17,895 bases of DNA from assembly GCA_009695015.1 (NCBI GenBank), contig SIBT01000010.1:1-17895 (forward strand), read 5' to 3'. The stretch's first letter is position 1, and every line of letters starts with the position of its first letter. A program made the translations under genes and the position numbers. Below the pieces are notes generated by a model. The model was not told the DNA's origin and did not search any database. It saw only the letters and a list, made by a program, of their open reading frames with translations. This stretch comes from Candidatus Nomurabacteria bacterium. GTDB taxonomy: Bacteria; Patescibacteriota; Minisyncoccia; Phycocordibacterales; UBA9973. Of the stretch, positions 9,460-16,455 are shown in pieces.

Positions 9460-9480
9460 AAAAATCCCCCGAAGGGGATT
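9457..9480 (-). terminator. Intrinsic terminator after khpA
   Basis: Minus strand: AATCCCC, loop TTCG, GGGGATT, then a continuing T-run. This is a 7-bp stem (9463-9469 with 9474-9480) closed by a C(UUCG)G tetraloop, followed by TTTTTTG. It begins 6 bp after the khpA stop codon and should end the rpsP-khpA transcript. Confidence 0.9.
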
Positions 9481-9485
9481 GATTG

Positions 9486-9842
9486 TTAGATTCCTTTGAG
9501 ATCTTCCATTGCTTGATCTACAGTCTTCATTGCACTCGGAGCGCTACTTGCGCCCATACCTGGAGAACTCATTGGTCGCTCAGGTCTCGTGCTACCTTCT
9601 GGTTCGTTTATTTTCAAATTCACGCGAGCATTGTTCTTCATACCTATAATTCGGAGCAATGTGCGAATAGCTTTTGCCGTATTACCCATTCTTCCAATAA
9701 TCTTGCCCATGTCCGCAGGGTTTACAGTCAAACTAATAAGCACTCCCATCTCATCCACTGTACGATCGATCTTGATATCGTTCGGATTGTCCACTAGAGC
9801 TTTTACTACATATTCAAGAAATACCTTGTCTGCGTCTTCCAT
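9486..9842 (-). CDS. khpA: KH-domain RNA-binding protein KhpA with a C-terminal tail
   Basis: KhpA-type single KH domain protein, an RNA-binding factor (paired with KhpB/Jag in Firmicutes) usually encoded right after rpsP. The KH fold covers about residues 1-78, with the RNA-gripping GXXG loop as GRMG at 50-53 (context IIGRMGNTAKAIRTLLR). Family members normally have 75-80 aa; this one has 118. The extra 40 residues are rich in Pro, Ser, Gly, Met and Ala (PEGSTRPERP, then SSPGMGASSAPSA) and end in a short acidic helix-like stretch. No frameshift or stop explains the tail and it ends just before a proper terminator, so it appears genuine. It is 102 bp from rpsP, and a weak internal promoter is possible there. 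Confidence 0.88.
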   Translation of the reverse strand: MEDADKVFLEYVVKALVDNPNDIKIDRTVDEMGVLISLTVNPADMGKIIGRMGNTAKAIRTLLRIIGMKNNARVNLKINEPEGSTRPERPMSSPGMGASSAPSAMKTVDQAMEDLKGI

Positions 9843-9875
9843 ATTTTTCTAAATATTACTTACTTTTATAATCAT

Positions 9876-9896
9876 GCAGTGTTCCGACATAACTGC
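9876..9896 (-). other. Small hairpin in the rpsP-khpA gap
   Basis: GCAGT (minus strand, 9892-9896) pairs with ACTGC (9876-9880) around an 11-nt loop that could form a further GT/AC closing pair. It has no U-run, so it is not a terminator. It might be a processing or protein-binding site, or chance. Confidence 0.25.
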
Positions 9897-9903
9897 TACC
9901 TGT

Positions 9904-9933
9904 ATTGTACCTCACTCCACCATAGCAGGGCAA
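9904..9933 (-). promoter_or_regulatory. Possible internal promoter for khpA
   Basis: Minus strand TTGCCC (9928-9933), 18-bp spacer, TACAAT (9904-9909). It would start transcription near 9897, giving khpA a leader of about 55 nt containing the small hairpin. The -35 is imperfect and the spacing long. Confidence 0.35.
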
Positions 9934-9944
9934 GTTATTTTTTC

Positions 9945-10265
9945 TTATTTCTTTTCTTTCAATTCCTTCTTTTTCATTGTTGGTTTTTTCTTCGGCAAAG
10001 CGTTCACTTTCTTACCTTCGATGACTTTATTGTGCACTAGAAAATTGTGCATCGTGTCCGAGAGCTTCGCCCCCCTCGAGAGCCAATACTTTATGCGATC
10101 ATCGACAAAATTTGTCCTCTGCGTCTTGTCGGCTACCTTTGGATTATAAGTGCCAAGTATTTCCAAAAACCGTCCACTCTTGGTGCTGTTCTTAGAATCA
10201 GTCAAAACAACGCGAAAAGCCGGATCATTCTTCCTGCCTATTCTCTGAAGTCTTATTTTTAACAT
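9945..10265 (-). CDS. rpsP: 30S ribosomal protein bS16
   Basis: Small-subunit ribosomal protein S16, needed for 30S assembly. The N-terminus MLKIRLQRIGRKNDPAFRVV, then GRFLEILGTYNPK and the DRIKYWLSRGAKLSDTM segment match the family throughout. Length is 106 aa against the usual 80-90; the extra length is a Lys-rich C-terminal extension (about residues 85-106), frequent in this family. It is first in the rpsP-khpA(-trmD) cluster and divergent from rnr, with its promoter in the 93-bp shared interval. The -10 ends 6 nt before the ATG, and there is no Shine-Dalgarno. Confidence 0.97.
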   Translation of the reverse strand: MLKIRLQRIGRKNDPAFRVVLTDSKNSTKSGRFLEILGTYNPKVADKTQRTNFVDDRIKYWLSRGAKLSDTMHNFLVHNKVIEGKKVNALPKKKPTMKKKELKEKK

Positions 10266-10271
10266 AAAGAC

Positions 10272-10299
10272 AGCTTAACATAAATTACAAAAAAGGCAA
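10272..10299 (-). promoter_or_regulatory. Promoter of rpsP, leaderless type
   Basis: Minus strand TTGCCT (10294-10299), 16-bp spacer ending in TGT, TAAGCT (10272-10277). Six nucleotides (GTCTTT) separate the -10 from the ATG, so the start would fall on or next to the first base of the start codon. Confidence 0.5.
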
Positions 10300-10309
10300 A
10301 TAAAAAGAG

Positions 10310-10328
10310 TTCCTTTTGATAAGAGGAA
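10310..10328. promoter_or_regulatory. Palindrome between the divergent rpsP and rnr promoters
   Basis: TTCCTTTT-GAT-AAGAGGAA is an inverted repeat with one mismatch. It lies 10 bp upstream of the rpsP -35 and covers the position where an rnr -35 would be. It could be a shared operator. The minus-strand form is followed by a T-rich stretch, but no minus-strand gene ends here. Confidence 0.3.
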
Positions 10329-10341
10329 TCTGGGGGTTCTA

Positions 10342-10350
10342 TGCTATATT
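10342..10350 (+). promoter_or_regulatory. Extended -10 promoter of rnr
   Basis: TGC-TATATT, a consensus-like extended -10 with no good -35 at 16-18 bp. Eight nucleotides separate it from the rnr ATG, again implying an almost leaderless mRNA. Confidence 0.5.
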
Positions 10351-10358
10351 AAATAGCA

Positions 10359-12332
10359 ATGAAACAAATAAACTGTCTCCAGGGCATTATATCTATCTCC
10401 TCCAAGGGTACTGGGTATGTGGCGATAGGAGAAAAAGAGAATAAGCAGAAAAAAGACAAACAAGACCCCGAGATTGATTTCAAGCATTTGAATACTGCTT
10501 TACATGGAGATGTGGTAGAAATACTTCTGCATCCTAAAAGTAAAATGAGGCAGACAGCCGAAGTGTCGAAGATAATTTCTCGCGCCAAAATGCGTTTTGC
10601 TGGAGTACTGGAGAAAGAAGACAACATGTTTTTTCTTAAACCCGATGACACGAAAATGTACACAGACATTTTGATCCCAACAGAAAACTTGAATGATGCC
10701 GAGGCTGGGCAAAAGATTTTTGTGGAAATTGTTTCTTGGAAAGATCCTCGCAAAGCTCCAGAAGGAAAAGTCATAAAAATTTTAGGAAAGCCGGGAGATA
10801 ATGAGACAGAGATGCACGCGATCGCGATGGAGAAAGGTTTTGATTCTGAATTACCGAAAAAAGTTTATGAAGAAGCTGAAAAAATAAAACACGCTGGAAT
10901 AAAAGAAAGTGATTGCGTCGAGCGACGAGATTTTAGAAAGACTCTTACTTTCACTATTGATCCATCGGATGCCAAAGATTTCGACGATGCAATTTCGTTC
11001 CAGAAATTAAATAACGAGGAATATGAAATTGGCATTCATATCGCGGATGTTTCGCATTATGTCAAAATCGGTAGTTCTTTAGATGATGAAGCGCGAGCGC
11101 GTGGCACTTCAGTATACTTGGTAGACAGAACAATACCCATGCTTCCTGAAATACTGTCGAATGATTTATGTAGTCTGGTACCAAACAAAGATCGGCTCAC
11201 TATGAGCGCAGTATTTGTAATAGAGAAGCATGCAAATAAAGAAATCAGAGTAAAAAGTGAATGGTACGGACGCACTGTGATTCATTCACAAAAAAGATTC
11301 ACTTACGAAGAAGCCGAGGAATCAATCAAAAAAGCTGGAGCGCCACTTCATAAAGAATTAGCTACTTTAAATAATTTAGCAAAACTTTTAACCGCGGAAA
11401 GATTTAAAAATGGCGCCATATCGCTCGAGCAAGAAGAAGTAAAATTCGTACTGGATGATGCTGGAATACCAATAAAAGTAATAAAAAAACAACGAGGTGA
11501 TTCAAATCGATTAATCGAAGAATTTATGTTACTCGCCAACAAAAAAGTAGCTGAGGTTTTGTCGCCGAAAAAAATTCACCCAGGAAGCGAAATAAGTAAA
11601 AACAAACACGAAGAAAATATTTCTCTATATCGTATTCACGATCTGCCAAGTAAAGAAAAAATGGCTGACCTCGCATTCTTCTTGCGAAGTCTGGGACATA
11701 AGATATCTCTAATAGATGGAATGATTCCAAAGTTTGAAATAAATAATCTTTTGAAAAAATTAGAAGGAAAGAGCGAAGAAAATACAGTCAACCGCGCAGT
11801 GATCCGATCCATGGCTAAAGCCATTTATTCTACCGAGAATATCGGCCACTATGGTCTCGGATTTGAATACTATACTCATTTTACTTCTCCGATTCGAAGG
11901 TATCCGGATATTATGATACATCGATTGTTGAGTGACCACCTGACAAAGAAAAAAGTAGGAAAAAACAGATTACTTGAATATGAAAAAATTGCGCAGATTT
12001 CATCTGAACAAGAAAAGCGCGCCTCGGACGCAGAGAGAGCTTCGATCAAATACAAGCAAGTTGAATACATGAGCAAACGTCTGGGTGAAAGTTTTGATGG
12101 AGTGATCAGTGGAATTACCGAATGGGGAATTTACGTCGAAGAAAGAGAAACAAAATGCGAGGGCCTTGTCCGCGTGCGAGATATGGAAGATGATTTTTAT
12201 ATTTATAACGAAAAAAAGTTAGAGCTAGTTGGACAAAAGAAAAAGAAAAAATATCGTCTAGGTGACTCTGTTAAAATGAAAGTAAAAGCAGTTGATTTAG
12301 AAAAAAAGACAATAGATTACATCTTAGTCTGA
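10359..12332 (+). CDS. rnr: RNase II/RNase R family 3'-5' exoribonuclease
   Basis: Processive 3'-5' hydrolytic exoribonuclease for mRNA turnover and structured-RNA decay. At 657 aa it is nearer RNase II in size; RNase R is usually 700-800. It starts with an OB/cold-shock-like segment (QGIISISSKGTGYVAI) and lacks the N-terminal helix-turn-helix extension of many RNase R proteins. The RNB catalytic motif DPSDAKDFDDA gives D201, D207, D209 and D210, the metal-binding aspartates, with the same numbering as E. coli RNase II. The late RNB motif HFTSPIRRYPDIMIHRLL is intact. A C-terminal S1 domain begins near residue 570 (GVISGITEWGIYVEE). The name rnr is chosen by family; RNase II-type function cannot be excluded. 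It ends in TGA, and capA begins 2 bp later. Confidence 0.93.
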   Translation: MKQINCLQGIISISSKGTGYVAIGEKENKQKKDKQDPEIDFKHLNTALHGDVVEILLHPKSKMRQTAEVSKIISRAKMRFAGVLEKEDNMFFLKPDDTKMYTDILIPTENLNDAEAGQKIFVEIVSWKDPRKAPEGKVIKILGKPGDNETEMHAIAMEKGFDSELPKKVYEEAEKIKHAGIKESDCVERRDFRKTLTFTIDPSDAKDFDDAISFQKLNNEEYEIGIHIADVSHYVKIGSSLDDEARARGTSVYLVDRTIPMLPEILSNDLCSLVPNKDRLTMSAVFVIEKHANKEIRVKSEWYGRTVIHSQKRFTYEEAEESIKKAGAPLHKELATLNNLAKLLTAERFKNGAISLEQEEVKFVLDDAGIPIKVIKKQRGDSNRLIEEFMLLANKKVAEVLSPKKIHPGSEISKNKHEENISLYRIHDLPSKEKMADLAFFLRSLGHKISLIDGMIPKFEINNLLKKLEGKSEENTVNRAVIRSMAKAIYSTENIGHYGLGFEYYTHFTSPIRRYPDIMIHRLLSDHLTKKKVGKNRLLEYEKIAQISSEQEKRASDAERASIKYKQVEYMSKRLGESFDGVISGITEWGIYVEERETKCEGLVRVRDMEDDFYIYNEKKLELVGQKKKKKYRLGDSVKMKVKAVDLEKKTIDYILV

Positions 12333-12334
12333 AC

Positions 12335-13549
12335 ATGCTGAAAAGGCAAGAAAGAGAAAATAAAATTTCAAAAAGTAAAAATCTAATGACACCTTATAAA
12401 AAATTAATTTCACATATTGTTTGGACTGTTCTTGCTTTTTCAATTGGGATAGAAATAAGTTACCTAGCAATAAAAGGTGGAACATTCGCCTATGCCACGA
12501 TTTATAATAAAACACAGCAATTAATTAAAGAAGATAATACCAACAATCCACAATACATTGGAATGGATGACCCGCTTCCCCTTCCCCAAACAAAAGAGGT
12601 TAAAGAGGAAATAAGTATGATAAGTATCGGATTTGTCGGTGATATTATTCCTGGCATTGATGTCTCTCCAGACATCTTCTCGGAAATTATTTCATATACT
12701 CAAAAACCCGATATTATGATCGGCAATTTAGAGGGAGTCGCCACCGACCATAAATATTTTAAATGTAAACAAAATTCGCTAAACTGTTTTTCTTTTAATG
12801 GCGATGATAATTTTATCAATTTACTTTCCGAAGCTTCTTTTGACGTCTTAAATATTGCCAACAACCATTTCAATGATCACGGAGGCATAGGACAAGAGGA
12901 AACTTTGCAAAAAATATATGAAGCCGGAATTGTTCCTAGCGGAATAAAAAATGAGATAACTTATATAAAGGATAAAGATTTAAAAATAGGGATAATCGGT
13001 TTTTCCAATTACAAGTGGACCACAAATATGAATAATACAAACACGGTTGAAAAAATTATCCATGAAGCAAATGAAAACGCTGATATCGTCATCGTAATCT
13101 TCCACGGCGGAGGAGAAGGCGAAAAGTATGCCCATACGGGAAATGAAACGGAATGGTATTTGGGTGAAAATCGGGGTGATTTGCGCTCTTTTAGTCACAA
13201 TGCTATTGATGCCGGAGCGGACATCGTACTCGGATCTGGTCCTCATATACTTCGAGGTATGGAGTGGTACAACGATAAATTAATCGCCTATTCGCTGGGA
13301 AATTTCGCTTCCGCAAATAAACTTTCTACTATTGGTTCGCTCAAAACATCCGCGATGATAGAAGTGAGACTTCATAAAGACGGCTCGTTTATCTCAGGTA
13401 TAATTTTTCCATTTAAAATAGAAAATTATGGAATTCCTCGTCCGGATTTAGAAAAAACTGCTATTGAAGCAATCAATGAATTATCAAAGAGCGACTTTGG
13501 AGAGCAGGGAGTTATCTTGAGTTCGGATGGAGAAATACAAATAAAATAA
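12335..13549 (+). CDS. CapA-like metallophosphatase-fold protein, membrane-anchored
   Basis: CapA/PGA_cap family protein of 404 aa, related to the poly-gamma-glutamate capsule protein CapA, with a calcineurin-like phosphatase fold. A basic N-terminus precedes one hydrophobic segment (about residues 24-48) that would anchor it with the domain outside the cell. Family motifs are in order: SIGFVGDIIPGIDV, GNLEGVATD, IANNHFNDHGG, IVIFHGGGEGE (the usual HWG is HGG here), GSGPHILRG and AYSLGNFAS. The linker between anchor and domain is acidic and Pro-rich. It starts 2 bp after the rnr stop, so translation is probably coupled; an alternative start is the ATG at 12386. No other capsule genes are nearby, so a role in poly-gamma-glutamate synthesis is not supported; cell-surface polymer handling or a phosphatase role is equally possible. 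Confidence 0.85.
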   Translation: MLKRQERENKISKSKNLMTPYKKLISHIVWTVLAFSIGIEISYLAIKGGTFAYATIYNKTQQLIKEDNTNNPQYIGMDDPLPLPQTKEVKEEISMISIGFVGDIIPGIDVSPDIFSEIISYTQKPDIMIGNLEGVATDHKYFKCKQNSLNCFSFNGDDNFINLLSEASFDVLNIANNHFNDHGGIGQEETLQKIYEAGIVPSGIKNEITYIKDKDLKIGIIGFSNYKWTTNMNNTNTVEKIIHEANENADIVIVIFHGGGEGEKYAHTGNETEWYLGENRGDLRSFSHNAIDAGADIVLGSGPHILRGMEWYNDKLIAYSLGNFASANKLSTIGSLKTSAMIEVRLHKDGSFISGIIFPFKIENYGIPRPDLEKTAIEAINELSKSDFGEQGVILSSDGEIQIK

Positions 13550-13593
13550 AAACTATTTTGTGAATTTGATAGACCTATCCGAATGTATACTTC

Positions 13594-15741
13594 TTACTTC
13601 GCAATTGCTGTAGCTTCGTCGAATTTTACCGAGAGAAGTTTGGAAGCGCCGTTACTACCTATTGTCACTCCATATAATACACCCGCGCGCGACATCGTTT
13701 CTCTATTGTGAGTGACAACAATAAGTTGAGAATGTTTGGAGAGTTTTTCGAGCATATCACCGTATTTACGTGAGTTCGCTTCATCGAGCGCAGCATCTGT
13801 TTCGTCTAACACCAAGAAAGGTGGTGGGTTGACTTGTGACATAGCAAAAAGAAGCGCGATAGATGTGAGCGACCTCTCTCCACCCGAGAGGGCATGAAGT
13901 TCTTTTACCTTCTTGTGAGGTAATGAAACATTTATTTCGATTCCTTGTTCAAAAATAATATCTTCTTTTGTCTCGCCGTAGCCAAAGGCTATAGCGGATT
14001 CGTCTTCTCCCAATTCTTCGTCTCTTTTCTTTTTTTTATTTTCTACCAGAACAGTCAGATTCCCTGTACCCCCACCAAACATAAGCGAGAAAAATTCTTG
14101 AAACTCCACATTTATCTTCTTAATGCCCTCTTTGAATTCTATATCTATCTTTTCTTTTAGATCAGCTATGAGTTTTTGAAGCGACTCTATGCTTTTCGTT
14201 AAATCTTCAATTTCTTTAGATAAAAATACATCTCTTTCGGAAACTTCTTTAAATTCTTTCATTATTTCTCCCCCATTACTAAGTCCAGCATCTTCCAATT
14301 TTATTTTAAGACGTTCAATTTTTTTCCTTTGTTCTTCAGGAGAATCGCTTTCATCATTTTCTTCAATTTTGTAATTTTTATAAGATAAAATTTCTTGACC
14401 GATGAGCGCAACACCTTCTTTAATTTCATTTTCAAAAGCCTCGATTCTACTCTTTAGATTTGTTTCCTTTATATGTGTCAGTTCTAAAGCACCCGATAGT
14501 TCTTGGTGCCTAACTTTAAAACTAAACTTCTCTCGTTCCAAATCACGCAAGGTTTCCATCTCTTTATTCAAAGCTTCTTTCAGTGTTTCTACCTCTAGAG
14601 TAAACTCCTTTTCTTTATCTCCCATCTGCCGTATTTCCGCCATTATACTAGCTTGTGAATTTTTCAATTCCGTTAATTCTTGTCTATTATTCTCTCTGTT
14701 TTCTATCTGCTCTGTACTTATCTCTCCTAACTCTTTTCCACAAGTCGGACATCTGCCGGAAATTTTGACTCTATTTTCTTTCGCTTCGATCATTCCTTCC
14801 ATTCGTCCCAATTTACGCTCCATTTCACTTGTAAGTCCACGCAGTTCATTTAATTTTCTTTCAACAACTCTCAACTCTTCTATTTTTTTGTTTTCCTTGG
14901 CAGAATTTTCATCTTCAGTGTCAGATATTTTAAGAGCGATATTTTTCAACTCATTGTTAATTTTATTTTTCTCCGACGACAAATTAATCGTTTCATGTTC
15001 CAAAAAGACACTTTCTTTTTTAGCATATTCTCTATAAAAACCCAAGAGCTCTACTTTCATTTCTTTAGTTTTTTCAAACTTTTCTACTTGTTTTTTTAAA
15101 AAATTCAAATGTGGAGCATTTTCTCTGCGCAACATACTCACTTCTTTCATATTGTTTTCTGTTTTCTCTAATTTTCTAACAGACTCTTTTATTTTGTATT
15201 GATAAATTTTGAGCCCTAATGCATCTTCTACCATCTCTTTTCTATCTTTCGGACTTGCATTCAAAATCCGGTCAGCCTCACCTTGTGAAATAATATGATG
15301 CCCAGAAGAACCAATGTTGACCGAAGCCAGAAGATTGTGAATATCTTTTAATCTGACTTCTGTACCATTTAAAATATATTTATTTAAACCGTCAACATAG
15401 ACTTCACGAGAAATACTAATAGTATCGTAATTTAAATTTATATTATCGCCCCCTTCGTTCTCTAGTTTGAAAATTTTGTCGGAATTATTAAAATGTATCA
15501 CAACCGATGCTCGAGAACCTTTTGATAAATTTTTTGATCCCTTAAAAATGAGATCAAGTCCAGACTTTCCACGCATTGACTTGATAGATTGTTCACCCAA
15601 GACATAGCGAATAGCCTCCACCACATTGGATTTGCCAGAGCCATTCGGACCGACGACAGAAACGATGGGGCTCTCGAACTCCAAAATAGTTTTCTGGGCA
15701 AAAGATTTAAAACCATTAAGTTCTAATGTTTTCAGCCTCAT
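13594..15741 (-). CDS. smc: Short SMC protein with a Rad50-like zinc hook instead of a hinge
   Basis: Chromosome condensation/segregation ATPase, in the classical position after rnc. The N-terminal head is SMC type: LELNGFKSFAQKT, Walker A GPNGSGKSN (from residue 31), and ISQGEADRILNASPKDR leading into the first coiled coil. The C-terminal head has the ABC signature LSGGERSLT (from 618), Walker B with D646 and catalytic E647 (LDETDAALD), and the SMC-specific end LYGVTIGSNGASKLLSV. Total length is 715 aa versus about 1150-1200 for bacterial SMC. Two coiled coils (about 170-325 and 340-545) flank a CPTCGKE motif with C331 and C334 at the exact middle. There is no room for the 150-residue Gly-rich SMC hinge, so dimerisation is probably through a shared zinc ion as in Rad50/SbcC. 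I chose the ATG at 15741, 5 bp after rnc; the frame also allows a TTG six codons earlier. Confidence 0.92.
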   Translation of the reverse strand: MRLKTLELNGFKSFAQKTILEFESPIVSVVGPNGSGKSNVVEAIRYVLGEQSIKSMRGKSGLDLIFKGSKNLSKGSRASVVIHFNNSDKIFKLENEGGDNINLNYDTISISREVYVDGLNKYILNGTEVRLKDIHNLLASVNIGSSGHHIISQGEADRILNASPKDRKEMVEDALGLKIYQYKIKESVRKLEKTENNMKEVSMLRRENAPHLNFLKKQVEKFEKTKEMKVELLGFYREYAKKESVFLEHETINLSSEKNKINNELKNIALKISDTEDENSAKENKKIEELRVVERKLNELRGLTSEMERKLGRMEGMIEAKENRVKISGRCPTCGKELGEISTEQIENRENNRQELTELKNSQASIMAEIRQMGDKEKEFTLEVETLKEALNKEMETLRDLEREKFSFKVRHQELSGALELTHIKETNLKSRIEAFENEIKEGVALIGQEILSYKNYKIEENDESDSPEEQRKKIERLKIKLEDAGLSNGGEIMKEFKEVSERDVFLSKEIEDLTKSIESLQKLIADLKEKIDIEFKEGIKKINVEFQEFFSLMFGGGTGNLTVLVENKKKKRDEELGEDESAIAFGYGETKEDIIFEQGIEINVSLPHKKVKELHALSGGERSLTSIALLFAMSQVNPPPFLVLDETDAALDEANSRKYGDMLEKLSKHSQLIVVTHNRETMSRAGVLYGVTIGSNGASKLLSVKFDEATAIAK

Positions 15742-15746
15742 AGTAT

Positions 15747-16442
15747 TTAGTCCATCCAATTTTTTACTTTTAAGGCGGCTTCAGCGGCTTTTTGTTCGGC
15801 TTCTTGTTTAGACTGACCCTTGCCTTCGGCTATCAAATTAGTACCGAAATAAATACCAACGGTAAAGTTTTTATCATGATCAGGGCCTGACTCTTTTAGG
15901 ACTTTATAAGCAGGTGTAAAATTTACAAATTCTTGAGCCTTTTCTTGCACCAAAGATTTTGCATCACGCCAGAGCTTTTTGGTTACTATTTCTTCTGTCT
16001 TAGGTAAGAGAGTTTTAGTCACAAATTTATCCACCACATCTATACCCTGATCTAAATATAATGCACCAATATATGCTTCATATGTATTTGCTAAAATATA
16101 AGATCGTGCTTTACCTTTGTCTTTTGCTTCACCCTTTGATAAAAGTAAGTAATCATTCATACCTATATCTGTTGCAATTTCAGAAATAATCACCGCATTC
16201 ACCAATGCTGAACGTAATGCGGTCAATTCCCCTTCTGCATAATTCGGATATTTTTTATAAATAAAATTAGTAACAATTAGTTCGAGTACAGCGTCACCTA
16301 AAAATTCCAATCGTTCATTGTGTGATAAATTTGTCGATGGATTTTCGTTTATATATGAACGATGCATAAAAGCCTGTTCTAGCAGCTTCTTGTTTTTAAA
16401 AATAACTTTTGTTTTTTTCTCAAAATTTGAAAAATTTATCAT
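15747..16442 (-). CDS. rnc: Ribonuclease III
   Basis: Double-strand-specific endonuclease that matures rRNA and cuts structured mRNAs. With the chosen ATG at 16442 it has 231 aa, the usual size; the longer open frame to 16493 would overlap the preceding gene by 38 nt and adds a non-family N-terminus. The signature NERLEFLGDAV is at 42-52, giving E43, E46 and D50 (E. coli E38, E41, D45). The second acidic site is NTYEA: E122 matches catalytic E117, but N119 replaces D114. The C-terminal dsRNA-binding domain covers about 158-229 (VQEKAQEF, then YKVLKESGPDH and GKGQSKQEAEQKAAEAAL). The gene lies 13 bp after nusB and 5 bp before smc, clearly one transcription unit. Confidence 0.95.
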   Translation of the reverse strand: MINFSNFEKKTKVIFKNKKLLEQAFMHRSYINENPSTNLSHNERLEFLGDAVLELIVTNFIYKKYPNYAEGELTALRSALVNAVIISEIATDIGMNDYLLLSKGEAKDKGKARSYILANTYEAYIGALYLDQGIDVVDKFVTKTLLPKTEEIVTKKLWRDAKSLVQEKAQEFVNFTPAYKVLKESGPDHDKNFTVGIYFGTNLIAEGKGQSKQEAEQKAAEAALKVKNWMD

Positions 16443-16455
16443 GTGGTTATAGGCG

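Noticed and set aside
12330..12332. UGA recoding as in some CPR lineages
   Set aside because: TGA ends rnr exactly where the S1 domain finishes, and no conserved Gly or Trp position is encoded by TGA in any gene here.
13550..13593. Bidirectional terminator between convergent capA and smc
   Set aside because: Only a 4-bp GATA/TATC stem is present and there is no T-run on either side.
14740..14751. smc as a misannotated sbcC/rad50
   Set aside because: The CXXC hook alone would suggest this, but Walker B, signature and C-terminal head sequence are SMC type and the gene follows rnc.
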